A stretch of 64,000 nucleotides of DNA from Chrysomallon squamiferum (GCA_012295275.1 CM022671.1:10981237-11045236), one strand, 5' to 3'. Shown: positions 13,535-28,230, counted from the stretch's first letter. Program-made: numbers and translations. Notes: generated by a model from the sequence alone, not told the origin.

Positions 13535-15067
13535 CAAATACACTGGTCGTATGAAGAGGAATGAGCCATAGAAAAAATGTATATCCCATTCCACCCAGAA
13601 ATGATGAATGTTTTAAAAAGACTGCGTATTTTTTCTTCCCGTGTATTGCTGATTATTAATACGATTCCAAAACACCATTACGTCAAATCATATTTAATTT
13701 GCTTAAATACTCATTTATTTAGATATCCCTTTGAACTGTGGTAAACTAACATTTAACTTGATCTGAATGTTAATGGCTCATATCTTGTTATCTGCCTCAT
13801 ACAGCATAGAGCAAGCAATTTCCTGAAACTGTTTGCGATATAATTAGATCTCATTCGGAACAAATGCTATTTTCACATCACTGTTTGATCAGCAGATGAA
13901 CGCTTAGTTAAAACTTTTTCTAGCTGATTTATGATGATGGAAGAACGGTGTGATGATCAATTGAAAGAGATATACTTGCACATTGATGTCTGCGTAGTAA
14001 ATATTAATATGTTTTATTTGAAATATTTCTTTTAAAAAAATCACCATCTTTTGTTTTTATTTAATAAAGATATTCTGTAACGTGTTTATCGGTGAGTGAA
14101 AAAACCTGAAAGGAAAGTTGAGTGAGCTGTTTTAATGTTGTTTCGCTTCATCAGTAATCAAAATAATTAGATCAAAGTTCAGTGTGAGTTATATATTAAG
14201 GATGGAGGCACATTAGATATTTTTTAAAACACTTTTTACCTTTGTTAGTTTCTTACGTTACAGATTAACATAGATAAAGAAAGAGATAAATAACTATTAA
14301 ATATTTCTGGACATTATGTTTTATAAATGTTTATTTGCACATGTCGAATTTTTTTTTATTAGTTTTTGTTTTTCGTCTTAGTATGCGGTCTTGTACACTT
14401 CGGTAGTAATTTTTAAATTAATTTTTTTGTAAATTTCTACATGAATAACTTGGCAGTGATATCTGCAGTGTTCAAATTATTCGTGTTTGGCTCATTAAAT
14501 CAATACATTTTTCAAATTCAATAACGAGAAAAATTCTTTCGACATTTAAATAATTCAGCCAATTATTTTTCAGTTACAGAATTCCTTGGTACCTAAATTC
14601 ATAGTTAAATCTCGTTAACCGAATTCCAAGTCAGGAATTTCATATCAGTACAACAAAAAATAGTCAAAACATACATTACTGGTTTTTACATCTTGAATTC
14701 ATCATCGTAAACTGTTCGTAAAAATAAATGAAGCACTTACCTACATACAGATGAACTTACAAAAACATCAGACTAATTGTTAGAAACGTGTTTTTGTTTG
14801 GTTATTATTGAATTTTGTTTCTTCAAAAAACACCTACCCCCCAAAAAAAAAAAACAATATAGAAGACAATAATCTAATGAATCTATTTAAATTAAAGGAT
14901 TCAAAAGGATACAAAAAATAACTAAGTAAAATATATAAAATTGTGAAAATATCGTATAACATAAGTTCAATATAAAAAATCTGTATTCCTAACTTGAGAG
15001 TTTTTTTATTATTATTTTTTTTTATCCTTCTCTTCTTTTTAATACCATAGTTATGGAAATAGTAGAA
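13533..15067. other. AT-rich non-coding stretch
   Basis: No exon, RNA gene or notable repeat was seen. Confidence 0.5.
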
Positions 15068-15071
15068 ATGT

Positions 15072-15109
<38 letters not shown>
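15068..15109. repeat. (GT)n microsatellite
   Basis: About 20 GT units with one early interruption. Confidence 0.95.
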
Positions 15110-15111
<2 letters not shown>

Positions 15112-15419
15112 GAATTTATTTTTGTTTGTTATTTTGTACTTGTAGGTATAAACAGAACCATAATATGCTCTTCAAAACAGGATTTTATGTTTAGTTTCGT
15201 TCAATATTTAATTAATTTTTTTATTTTATTGTTTGATGTCAACGAATGTTGATTTGATAAAGAACATTAAAATATGAAATGTTCGGAATTAATAATCATT
15301 ATAAAATGAACTATTAACCTGTCTTTGTACAAAAGGATTCCTGTTTCATGCTGTCAGTATTAAGATCGAGCAGTCTGTTATTTTACTATTTCTTGTTCCT
15401 TCTTCTTTTTTATATATAT

Positions 15420-15441
15420 ATTATTATTATTATTATTATTA

Positions 15442-15472
<31 letters not shown>
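15420..15472. repeat. (ATT)n microsatellite
   Basis: ATT units with a single AATT interruption near the middle. Confidence 0.9.
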
Positions 15473-15473
<1 letters not shown>

Positions 15474-15607
15474 AATTTTCTCTTCTTAAAAATATTTATT
15501 GTGATAAAATAGACGAATATAAATAGATTGAAAGATAGAGTGCGCAGGTATTTAGAATTTTTTTTTAAATGTTTTAGATTATCTGTAAAATAAGTGAGAC
15601 AAAGGTT

Positions 15608-15692
15608 TAGAGGTGGTTTAACCCGCTTTGCCGGACAGATTAACAGCACGGGAGGTTACAGCCTGTTCCACTAAACACGGGATACGATCCCA
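15608..15692 (+). other. Weak tRNA-like segment
   Basis: A box A-like TGGTTTAACCCG is followed about 60 bases later by GGGATACGATCCC, which loosely resembles box B. The spacing would fit a class II tRNA or tRNA-derived SINE. No acceptor stem could be paired, so this is only a hint. Confidence 0.2.
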
Positions 15693-15699
15693 TTATTAT

Positions 15700-16380
15700 T
15701 TCCTCACCTAATCTTATCTCTCGCAGCTAACTTTAACTACAGTTGTATCGTGATAACACATACACATTCATGTGAGTGATGCCAGATGTAATGAACAAAC
15801 GTTATGAATGACTATAATTTTAACTAAGTGAATGACGAATTATTGCCACATGCAATAAAATGAACGATGAAGTGATTGAACTATTGTTTTTCAAGCCATT
15901 TATTGAATTAAACTATACCATAATCACCTATTGTACTAGTGGGATTAGTGGGCATCGGCGATTTCTATATAAGAACAATAGCCACGTGGAGAACCACTTT
16001 TACTGAAGAGACAAGCTTATTAATTTTATTATTTTTCCGTGTAAAATCCGCCAAAAACCCTCGTACTCCATAGAATCTGATCTGTTGTTTGTTTTAAACT
16101 TTTGCTCTTTTGTGTTTTCTGAGAAAAACCTTTAGACAAAAATTTATAAAAATATACTGTATTACAAATAAATCTATTACAGCAACATTAAGAGCCGCAC
16201 TAGATATTTTAGGTTAGCTGAACAAAATCACGGAAAATCTCGCCAATTCTCATTTGTGAAAAAACTTTCAATAGCTGTAAGAAAGGTTGTGCTGCGGTAT
16301 ATTTAAAAAACAAATGCCAGAGCGCTGTTATTTATGTATTCATCGTAACCGCATGACGCGGAGATGTAATCACTGTAGCA
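15700..16380. other. Non-coding stretch
   Basis: Nothing gene-like was seen. Confidence 0.45.
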
Positions 16381-16478
16381 GTTTTTATATAGTAACATTT
16401 TTATACAGTAACATTTTTATATAGTAACATTTTTATACAGTAACATTTTTATATAGTAACATTTTTATGTAGTAAAAT
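16381..16478. repeat. 17-bp minisatellite, about 6 copies
   Basis: Units of [17 protein letters not shown] repeat in tandem, with ATAT and ATAC forms alternating. This implies the array grew by duplication of 34-bp dimers. Confidence 0.9.
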
Positions 16479-16621
16479 GTTCAGGTGGAGTAAACATTAA
16501 AATGTCTACGTGGATTATTCAGCAATTAAATAAATAAGCAATGTTGACAATGGTATTTACCAGATTCTTTGATTAATTACCAGTGTCTAAAACTAATAAA
16601 TATGAAAAGTTTAAAAAAATG

Positions 16622-16628
16622 AAATAAA

Positions 16629-16708
<80 letters not shown>
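16622..16708. repeat. Compound (AAAT)n(AAT)n microsatellite
   Basis: A short tetranucleotide run (to about 16645) passes into about 21 AAT units. Confidence 0.95.
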
Positions 16709-17097
16709 TAATCTAACAAATTTAATTCATTCTATAATCACCCATCAAAACAGTTCTCTACTTGGTGTTTTGCTATCACCACATCAAACCCCCACGTTTT
16801 GCTTTGTTCGCAGCAAACTGCGTTCATGGATTCGTCAGTCTTACTTCAGAACTGAACTGAATAACCTGAGAGTGATTAATATGTGTGCAGTCGTTAATAA
16901 CAAGTCACAGAGACTCCAAAAAAAGTCAAACACGGAAATCTTCGTTTACGTATCAGTCTCTCATCGTTTGGTTCAGTGATTTCGTATTAGTGTGTAAAAA
17001 CTCGTATAAATAATCTAGCAACTTTGAAGCTTCGATGGAAATGTTTAAATAGTTATAACTGATATTCCTATTTTAGGAATAATGATAGTTGTGATGG

Positions 17098-17100
17098 CTA

Positions 17101-17159
<59 letters not shown>

Positions 17160-17160
17160 A
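17098..17160. repeat. (CTAT)n microsatellite
   Basis: About 15 CTAT units. The YLSIYLSI reading is a repeat artefact. Confidence 0.95.
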
Positions 17161-17364
17161 TATTTATACATACACATATTTTTTTGGACTACGTGATGTC
17201 GCTTGTTGATAATTTGACTCCGTACAGTTTAGTGCCATACTGCAAAGAAAAAGTCAACACTGTGAACTGTAACTGTTAGTACAGCGTGTTTTTCTGACGT
17301 ACCCGAACAAACCACTCAATGAATAACAAATTAAAAATAAAGTTTAAAAAAAGAGTAAAATAAA

Positions 17365-17365
<1 letters not shown>

Positions 17366-17421
<56 letters not shown>
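17366..17421. repeat. (AAT)n microsatellite
   Basis: About 18 AAT units in AT-rich non-coding DNA. Confidence 0.95.
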
Positions 17422-19286
17422 TTTATAATTTGTAATTAATAATGAAAACAGAACAAAAAAATGTTGAAAAGCATATACAGTTTATCACACATTCATAACA
17501 AACACAAATAAACATCATTTAAATATGTCGGCCTGCTTTCTTTATAATAAAAACGATTAATTTCATATTCCTAAAACGATTACAGTATTCCACAAAGAAA
17601 TAATATACATATACATATACATATACATATATATTTATTTCGCAAAGAAACTAGAGTTTATATAGACAACAAGATAAATATCTTTCTGGAATATGTTACG
17701 CTCTTTCCCGTTCATTTCAGTGTCTCAGGACTGATTTGTTAAAGTGTGCAGTATATTATTATAATTCCTATCTGGGAGAAGATTAACAGGCGAGCTCTGT
17801 TGTTGTTGTCGAGAAGAAAATACATTTCTATTTGTAAGTATGTTCTCTTCTTTCTCGTTCTGCACCACGTTTTCTGTTTGGGTCTGAAATTTTCTCTCTC
17901 TGTCTCTGTGTCTCTTATTCCAGAAATGTTTCGTGAAATCATCCTTGGAAATTGATCAAAATTCTCGGTTCGAAATCGCAGTTAACTTAAAAAGGAAGAT
18001 GGCTTATACTACTGAATGAAGTAAATTTAAGATGTGTATAGGAATGCAAAGTTTCGTTATGTTACAGAGCACATGTTTTATCATCATGACCAAGTGATGT
18101 GGGCGAATCCTGTGTAATTCGCTACAGTGAAATGAATAGACGAGATTAAATAGAAATACTTGTGAAATCGAAGCACTGCAGATTATTAACTCAATGAATC
18201 TCAGTGTCAGCCCCTGATTTTATTACATTACGAAATGAGCTTAAGAAAAACTGATCCTGCGATCAAATCCGTTTTATTTCTACTGACAAACGGCGGCAAA
18301 CTGGCGCCATTCTGATACGAATTTCTAACTATAGTTTGCTTCTTTTGTTATGATGCGACTTTTTAAAAAAGAAACGAAATAAAACATGCAATATAAGTAA
18401 AAATAAGTGGAGGTTAAGTCATGAAAAATTAATCCGAATAGTAGTTATAAAATGATGTCTGATATGTAAAATAAAAAAGAGAAAACTCCTATTACTATTA
18501 AAGTAGCTGACATCACTTTAGTCTGATATGTTTAAACACTGTGTATAAATATGAAACCAGTAACTGTATTTTCTTTCTTTCTTTCTTTTTTTTTTTTTTC
18601 CTGATTAAATTAAAGACGGGTGATTTAGACATGCAAATAAAGAAATACTATGTCACAAACATGTTTCATTCTGCTAACCAGAACAATGTTGATGACACTC
18701 AAAGAGATCCGCGCTTGGAGTAGATTTCTTTTCATCTGCCCACTAAACTACTCATTTAGTCATTAACTACAGTCGCAAGTAGATCAAACAACTTGTTTGT
18801 GTCTTCTTACGTTTTAATAAATTCTACTCAGTAATGTCCTGAAATGATGACGAGGGCGTGTATATTTGGAATTTTATTGGTAGAAGACATTTAAAAGATC
18901 TAAATCTAAAACAGAAAAGAACATAAAAATCAGTTGCTTAATTCTATATATTGTATTACTTTTTTTCCTGTGATGTCTCAATTAATGTATGAACTTTGGC
19001 TTCATGACATCTTAGCATATGTTAACAACTGTTTTATATGGAGAAATAGTTTGTCTTAAACTAAGACACGACGGAGGAAATTCGACGCCGAGCACTGTAG
19101 GAGATTGTAGGAATGAAAGAAACGGGAAAAACAAGAAAAGAAACAGACGATTTTAAAAAAATGATTTTATTTCACAGAAAATACATCACTTATTCACATG
19201 AAACTGTATCATTATTTAATTACACCACAAATCAAGTGATAACAAAACAGTTAATGCATTTTGTTTTTTTGTGTGTTTTGTTTTAG
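17422..19286. other. Non-coding stretch
   Basis: No supported exon or RNA gene. It holds short ATAC units at about 17605-17630 and a T-rich pyrimidine run near 18570-18600. Confidence 0.45.
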
Positions 19287-19375
19287 TCTCTGAGCAGAAA
19301 CCTGTCCCTGCCTCTCTTCCGGTTTGCGCTACTTGGAAACCAGGCAGAGCAGCCTTTGATACAGAATTCCTGCTG
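19287..19375 (+). CDS. Orphan exon-like segment, function unknown
   Basis: The segment is bounded by a good acceptor (GTTTTGTTTTAG) and donor (CTG|GTGAGA). It is open in a frame entering in phase 1 and leaving in phase 0, with the reading SEQKPVPASLPVCATWKP then GRAAFDTEFLL. Its base composition is clearly less AT-rich than the flanks. I could not find partner exons with matching phases nearby and recognise no domain. It may be one exon of an otherwise undetected gene, an alternative exon, or a mobile-element fragment. Confidence 0.35.
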
Positions 19376-19417
19376 GTGAGAAATATTCTAAAGAGTTTAT
19401 TTTATACTAAAACAGCT

Positions 19418-19460
19418 GTTGTTGTTGTTGTTGTTGTTATTATTATTATTATTATTATTA
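19418..19460. repeat. (GTT)n(ATT)n microsatellite
   Basis: A short compound trinucleotide run lies 40 bp downstream of the exon-like segment. Confidence 0.9.
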
Positions 19461-19771
19461 CATTTTTGCATATGTGTGAGTATGTGCGTAACAAACGCCT
19501 TTGTCAGTCGCACACTTTTCCTTAAAATTGTGAAATAGCGAAATTAGTGTCTCGCTGTTTTGCTGCCTCTCACGGACATCTCAAGACTGAGACAGTCTCG
19601 CGACAGCGGGAGGAAACGACCACGCCAAGTTTATCCATTTGTTCACAGACGTAGCGACTGATGCACATTATACTCTCCTTTGCTTCGTGACATGGCCAAA
19701 GTTGAAAACGCCGTCGTCATTCACAGCTGATTTAACATACTGATTTTGAAGACGTAATGTAGAACATATTA

Positions 19772-20857
<1,086 letters not shown>

Positions 20858-20921
<64 letters not shown>
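20858..20921. repeat. (ATT)n microsatellite
   Basis: About 21 ATT units. Confidence 0.95.
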
Positions 20922-20923
<2 letters not shown>

Positions 20924-21756
20924 AATTTGTATAAAAGAAGCTTCATATTCACAAGCTAACGGACACATGCGCAGAACAAAATGTACTGACCATTTACAAG
21001 TTAACTTTAATAACACCCGGTTAAGTTTTATGTAGACTGGTATCGGAAATTAATGGGGCATTCTGTCGGAAGGGAGTTCCTGAAACACATTTAAAAACAA
21101 AACAACAACAGCAAAATACGATATTGTATTCAAATCCGTTGTGAAATGCCAGTTAGGAGATGCCTTGGACGCTGTTTATGTAACCAGTACAGTAATTGAT
21201 GAAGTAGATCGAAACAGTACGTTTTTTTAGACACGTTTACCAGAAGATATAAAAACAAAGAAACACGCCTGTAAATCACTTAGAAAATGTATGTAATTGC
21301 ATTTGTGTGTGCTGTCACGATATCTTGTTGCTTTCATTCGCAGTACAGTGGAACCATTGCAGTTAAATCTGGGGAAAAACAAACAGTTTAATAAACATCA
21401 TTAATCCTGTTAAAAATCACAATGTAATATTATCCAGTAACACTATTCTCAGTACAGTCTCTGAGGCATTATACTGTCATCATGAACTCGTTTTAAAAAT
21501 CCCTCTATATCGCATTTCTTCATCTAGAGAGGTATAATAGAATGCTTTCAACAGATTTTTCTTTTTAATACCATTACGATTAATACTTTGTTATTGATCA
21601 CATATATATATATATATCAGTGCATACATGTGTTGTGTTTCTATATATTTATGTATGTTTGTATAAATGTATGTATGTAACACAAGTAAGTGATTTACAC
21701 AGCTCTACTTAAATTATTACAACCGCACTTTAATTAGTATCTATTCTGATATTGTG

Positions 21757-22372
21757 TACTGACATTGTTACACTCTACTAACATTGTTACAACTCTACTG
21801 ACATTGTTACAACTCTACTGACATTGTTTAAACTCTACTGACATTGTTATAACTGTACTGACACTGTTATATCTGTTCTGACATTGTTATAACTGGACTG
21901 ACATTGTTATAACTCTACTGACATTGTTATAACTGTACTGACACTGTTATATCTGTTCTGACATTGTTATAACTGGACTGACATTGTTATAACTCTACTG
22001 ACATTGTTATAACTGGACTGACATTGTTACAACTGTACTGACATTGTTATATCTGTACTGACGTTGTTATATCTGTACTGACATTGTTATAACTGGACTG
22101 ACATTGTTATAATTGGACTGACATTGTTATAACTGGACTGACATTGTTACAACTGTACTGACATTGTTACAACTGTACTGATATTGTTACAACTCTACTG
22201 GCATTGTTATAATTGTACTGACACTGTTATATCTGTACTGACATTGTTATAATTATACTGATATTGTCGTAACTGTACTTATATTTGTTAAAATTGTACT
22301 GACATTGTTAAAATTGTACTGACATTGTTATCACTTTAGTGATACTGTTGTAACTATTCTGACATTGTCTGC
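21757..22372. repeat. 20-bp minisatellite, about 30 copies
   Basis: Units of ACTGACATTGTTATAACTGT repeat in near-perfect register, varying mainly at a few positions (TTATAA/TTACAA, CTGT/CTCT/CTGG). Some 80-100-bp blocks recur with the same variant order, so the array grew partly by copying blocks. The last copies are more divergent. The array has stops in its frames and is not coding. Confidence 0.95.
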
Positions 22373-22840
22373 TGTAGATGCTCGTAAATGTAATCGATTT
22401 CTCACCTACCTGTCTTTTACTACAGCAGACAGACAAAGCAAAATTAGCCTCGTTTAAATAATAAAACTCAGCTGTAACTCCCTTTTCCTTACCGTTATGG
22501 ATTCTGTCGTTGTGCTGGAAAGTATTATCTATTTTTTTCTTTTTTAAAATATTTATGTCGATCTCTGAGACACGCTACTAATACTAAATCAAATAATCTT
22601 CTACTTGTAAGAAATGTATTTTAACTTCTACTTGAAATTAAGCATTTTATTATTATTATTATTATTATTAGCTTTAGCGAAAGATATTTTGTGCATAGAA
22701 TATTTTCGCAGAATAATATTTAAATTATTAATTTGATTTTTGAAATTTGCCCAAACGAAAACAAAGAGAATAAAATAAAATAAAATAATTGACTATAATA
22801 TTCTTATCTTCTGAATTTTAAAATTGAACTGTTTATTTAT

Positions 22841-22873
<33 letters not shown>

Positions 22874-22999
22874 GGTTAAAAGACAGAATAAAAAGGAATG
22901 AAAAATGTTTAACTTCTGATAAAACGAATGTCTATATAGTTCTCGCAAACTGCTGTCTGTTGAGTTTGGTAGTCTAAAAGTATCTGTTAACAGGGTTTT

Positions 23000-23300
23000 C
23001 AAAACAACATATTCATACTTCTACGAAGCACTGGAAGGCTATAATTCTCAACAATCCCATAGCTTTCGAGTACAAGCTCCTGAGTATATTAATGCTTAAT
23101 GATATGCTTTTGTAAGAGGTAGGTGACATGAAGTGTGTAGGATGTATGAAGTGGAAACAGGGGGATGTCTTGAGCCATTCAGCAGAAGCTCTTGGGTGAA
23201 ATCCATAACACCCCAAGTATACACAATTAAAAGTGGACATATTTCCATTGTTGCTGTACATTTGCTGTGAACTGCCGAGGAAAACATCTCTCCCACGTTC
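23000..23300. other. Less AT-rich segment, possible repeat relic
   Basis: About 290 bp stands out from its flanks by composition. On the minus strand two overlapping frames are open for 82 and 66 codons, neither with a start context, splice sites or a recognisable motif. This pattern fits a decayed mobile-element fragment better than a gene. No function is assigned. Confidence 0.25.
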
Positions 23301-24068
23301 TTGTAGAATTTAAACTAAAATATAAATGTTCAGAGAGAAATCAAGCAGAATATACATTTCAAAACTAATCTATAAATGTTGACAGAGAGAGAAAACAAAA
23401 TGTCGCATATGAACGCGGACAAAATCTCAAAGCATTATGGAGGAATTCTGTTTGGTAAAACGAGTGTCATATAAACATGCAACAACAGTAAACGTTTTAC
23501 ATCAATCAAACGAATATATTTTTTTCCAGGAAGAGCATAGTCAAACCTTTTATTCTCACGTACACGAGAGAAGTTCTTGAGTTCCATGTCTAACCCGAAC
23601 GTCAACAAAGAAACAAAAACCTTTTCTTTGACTTACAGATTACTGGATTTAGTATCATTAAGGTTAACTTTTACAAAATATATAACATTTTCTTACCATC
23701 AAATTCATATTATTTTATCTAACACTGCAAACATTTTAGAAAAATCTAAGGTTTCTTAAACTTGAAGAACTGAAGTGTTTGTTTGCCTGTAGAGTTTTCT
23801 GCTAACGAAACTAGGTAAATATCGATGAAACTGGAAAGAACATTACGTGGAATAATAACTGTAATTACGTGAGATGTCACGCTCTCACATTTATGTGATC
23901 TGGTATTCTGAGTCTCAGCTTTACACTGAGCCACCCAGTGTACCAGGTTACAAACTCAGTGTTGGATGTCAGTTATAATGAATATTAAGAAAAATATGAT
24001 ATAATCCATATAATCCGTAGCCATAGCTCGTGCATGATTTCGAGTTATTTGACAGAATGACCAATATT

Positions 24069-24458
24069 TCAGAGAAAAGGTTTTGTTAATTTACTATTAT
24101 TGTATTCTGCATCTACTTGTCAAAAACAAACTTTGAAAGCAATAACTTAGAGATAAACAAATATATTTAAAATAATCCCTAACTACGCTAAAAATTTACC
24201 GGATTCGGATAAGTAAGCAGTTTTCAAAATTTTGTTTGTAAATCTGAATTTCGTTAACTAGAAAACCGTGTAAATGCTCAAAAGTCTCTGACTTTTAAAT
24301 TAGACGTCTTCAGTTTTTTATATATTTAATTTAGTTATACAGATCACCGACAGTATAAACTTATCAATTATAAATTATATTTCTGTCTTGCGCGATATTT
24401 ACGTTTGTTGAAGATTATCTGTGACTGTATGGACAACAGCAACATTAAAACCAAATAA

Positions 24459-24502
<44 letters not shown>
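24069..24502 (+). repeat. Dispersed repeat, copy 2, with (AAT)n tail
   Basis: It is co-linear with 6600-7024, with scattered substitutions and small indels (for example an extra AAGTAAG after CGGAT). Like copy 1 it ends in an AAT run after ACAACAGCAACATTAAAACC. The sequence 5' of the shared start differs between copies, which places the element boundary at about 24069. Confidence 0.8.
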
Positions 24503-24507
<5 letters not shown>

Positions 24508-25689
24508 CAGATCTTTAACTTTTCCGTTAATGTTTATTATTTTCATTACAAAAGAAACACGTTTTATTACTATTTACCGTATTAGTTTTCACATACAGAA
24601 TTTACGGACAATTAACTGTTTGCGGTTCGTGGCGTTAATTGCCCAGCCTCATCATTGCAAGAAATATTGATTTGTGTCGTGGTTATTTAATTTTTAATAT
24701 CGTACACACCCTCATAATCTGAGCATGCTGTATTCTTGCTACCATTGTCCCGAGTTTTTAAATAAATGCTTTATGGAAGTTTAACCATATAATTAGAGCG
24801 ACTAAATTGACTTTCAAGTAAAGAGACATTGTTTAAATAATTGATTTTTTATATTGCTTGTTCATTGTTAATTGATTATTAGGGGGGAAAGAAGAGAGAA
24901 ACAGAAACATTAATTTAAATATATATATATATATATTTGCCACATAAAATAAGAGCAAGAAAGAGAGAGAATAAATAGTGTTATCAGTAACATGTTTCAA
25001 ATTGTCCCGTCTATGTTTAAACATAAAACGAACATGAAATAAACGACACACATATATGCATGTCTGTCTCTTTTTCTCTACGTATGTATAAATGTGTGGT
25101 TATGGGTATGTGTGTTTTTAATGTATGAATGTTTGTGTGTGTTTGTTTATCTATGTAAGTATGTATCTTCCACACTTTTTATATTTAGTTGTACAGACAG
25201 AGTTTCATACAGTGAAAACAATAATGCTATGTGTTATTTGGAATGACTGTCATGTAAATAATTATTTAAAAATCATAACGCAGTCATTGCTAATTCCATG
25301 TTTTTAGGTGTTTTTTTAAATTTAATTTTATTTATTTATTTATTTATTTATTTTATTTTTATTTTATTTTTTATTTTTCACTTTCAAAATAATTATATAC
25401 AGCTGAGATAGAAAAAACATTAAAAATGATTTCGAATATAAGTATTATTCTGAAAATGGAAAGGAAACGAACAAAAAAAATGAGATGTATTTGGTTTGTT
25501 TTCGTATTACTTAATTTTGTTTTCTTTAAAATCAATATTTCTGTATATTATTATTATTTTGTTTAAATCAGTTCAGTATTATAATTTCTATTTAGGGAAC
25601 AGTATATTATTTCTATCTGAGCATTTATTTTCTTTTAACAAAACTATTTATTATCGTTCACAAATTTATCACAAAATCGTCTGAAGCAG
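24503..25689. other. Non-coding stretch
   Basis: No exon, RNA gene or notable repeat is supported beyond short ATTT runs at about 25325-25370. Confidence 0.45.
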
Positions 25690-25994
25690 AAGCGATCCCT
25701 GCAGTTGTTGATAAATCAAGCCATTGATGATGTGTCACTAATGCTGATTGGCTGAAACTACTCCAGTCGTCTGCCCAACGGATGCTACTTTCTTCATGAC
25801 TTTCTCTCATATTCTTTGACGGCTGGAAGTTCTGACGATATGACACCAATCACCGCTGCTGATTAGTGGCGCTGGAGAAAAACCTGTCCGCCGCGTGCTG
25901 TAACGTCACGGTCTTTCTGTTGGTGTTCACGGTTGGCAGTCAATGGATTTTTGACGCCTGTTTATCATAAGAGGAAACATAATATCAGATCAAG
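25690..25994 (+). promoter_or_regulatory. Candidate promoter plus first non-coding exon
   Basis: A 300-bp segment that is markedly richer in GC and CpG than its surroundings. It holds an inverted CCAAT box (ATTGG, 25747-25751), a direct CCAAT (25846-25850) and a CRE-type ACGTCA core (25903-25908). It ends in ...ATCAAG followed by a strong donor GTACGT at 25995. No long open frame crosses it, so the spliced part would be 5' UTR. The next acceptor on this strand that leads to a coding start is at 35266-35267, in front of the prohormone signal-peptide exon; assigning it to that gene is an inference. CRE and CCAAT elements are common in neuropeptide gene promoters. Confidence 0.45.
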
Positions 25995-25999
25995 GTACG

Positions 26000-28230
26000 T
26001 ATGTATGCTTTTTTATATTAAGATTGTGTTTTAATTCAAAAATTAGTAATATAAGTTTTAAAACTGTGGTTTTTTTTTCTGTGTTCATTATACATTATTA
26101 GTAATATTAGCAAATATAAATAAATTACTCTGTGAATTTGTTGAAAATAATATTAATTAGTAATATATATATATCGATCTCTTTATTATCTGCACCTTCG
26201 AATGACAGACTTAAAAAAAATTCATTTTACAATATGACAAATTTGACAGGATTAATATTCAAACGTAATATTAATAAGTGAAAAATGAGAAAATGAGAGA
26301 GAAATAGAATGAGAGAGAGAGTGAAAAAAGAGATTTTTATCATCAGTTAAAAATGATGAATACAATTTATACTGAATAGCTACAGATACGTCTATCACAG
26401 TTTGCGGTTTTCATTGAACTACTGGAACTAATTTATATAATACACATTTACTACTGATATTAATGGTTCTGTGAGAATCTGAGGAAGTTATCAGACAGTT
26501 TAGTTTTACGATCTGTAATTTATACATCCAAAATACTTACCGTTTCCTCCGTCAGGTGGCAGATACCATTTCTTTCTCACTGGAAGATGTATTATAGCTG
26601 TTACCTTCCGACTGTCATTAACTTTATATATGATTAGTCACTAACATTTTGTTCCAGAGAACCTGACAACTGCAGGTAGCATGGTCACATTAATTTCAGT
26701 CTGCCCTTTATCACACAGTTTATTACTGACTCCAAACGAATTTATTTTACACCAGTCTCTTGGGACAATTACTGATTCTTATGTCACATTTCAGCCCGCT
26801 TGAGATGATGTATGGTACTATCTTATGAATATTAAATTATTTTCCCAAAGTCTTGTGTGACAAAACATTATGAACAATGTCCACGACAAAAAGATCATAA
26901 CAGAGATTGCGGTTACCAAACACGTTTCAGAATAAAGACCATGGACTTGTAAATATCAGCATTTGAAAACAAATGTAAGACTCATTACGCGGACTACCAA
27001 GCTTAAACAGTCACTTAACACAAAGAAGTCATTTCAGTGTCATTACATGTACTCAGCCGCAGTCCTTAGAACATAATTGTTATCTAAACTTTCCTTTTCT
27101 GTATTACTAAAATTATTATGAATCTCTGTAATTTATAGAGCCGAAAGAAGAAAAAAGACTTTTAAGTTTATACTATTGACTCCCACTCAAAGATCTACAC
27201 ACATTTCAGTTCTACGGTTTAACGTGATTTTAACCATTCGAAGTGTCTTTAATACGTATGGAAGTGTGTATCATGAATGAGCAATTAATTCTGTTTATGA
27301 ATGTTAATATCCAGAAAGACAGAAAAATGAACGTCTAGAACCTCATTTTTCATATCTATTTCTTAATAAAATATTATTAATATAATTAAATACATTTTCA
27401 GGTTTGCACTTAAGAAATATTTTCACACACACACACAGAGAGAGATAGACAGACAGACAGACAGACACATAGACAGATAGACAGTTAGATAGATATAGAT
27501 AAACAAGTGAAAAGGTCTACTTTCAATAACAATGAGGTATAACTAACAATCAATGTAAATGTATGCAAAGCTAGCAAATTAGCAATCAAGTCAACATCAC
27601 CGAACTGACTGATGTAATTTCCTACGTTCTGATCTACTGATATTGTTTTTTTGTGGGGGGGGGTTGTATGTTGTTTGTTTTTTTGTTTTGGGGTTTTTTT
27701 TGTGTGTTTTTTTGATGAACAGTCTTTATGTATCTCTCACTTTTATTAAATAGTTTTTGTTTTCAAATTTTTGTTTCATTGCGCGGTATTGAAGCTAATA
27801 TACATCTGTCTGTAGGAAATACGTTTTATTTATTCCTTGACTAAGTTATTTATTTTAATTTTATTTACAATGCAAAAAATAATATTATGTTTGTTTCTAA
27901 TTTCTTTACTTTCTTATATCGTATAAGAATTTTTAAAAATATTATTTATTTAGAATGTGGACAGTTATTCAGACAAATATTGAAAACAGTGCATGCCCAA
28001 CTCGTAAAAACACATTTTCAACGAAACGTGAATATTACGTAAATTATGATTAATACAGTAACTCATGTTGTGTTGATTCGAAACATTTCCTTTGGCCATC
28101 ACTTCTGCTCCTTCTATAATCTGTGTCATTTGGCGGCCGTTAAAGTTTCATCTTGAGTACTTTTATGGAAAAATTTCCTTTGGATAAGAACTTCAGCTGG
28201 AACAAACTACTCCATGATTACTCATTCACT
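26000..28230. other. Non-coding stretch, probable intron
   Basis: No exon was recognised. It holds a GACA/GATA-type degenerate run at about 27425-27500 and a G-run at 27654-27663. If the 25994 donor joins the 35268 acceptor, this is intron 1 of the prohormone gene. Confidence 0.4.

Noticed and set aside
21757-22372. CRISPR-like array
   Set aside because: The units are contiguous 20-bp repeats without unique spacers, in a eukaryotic genome; it is a minisatellite.
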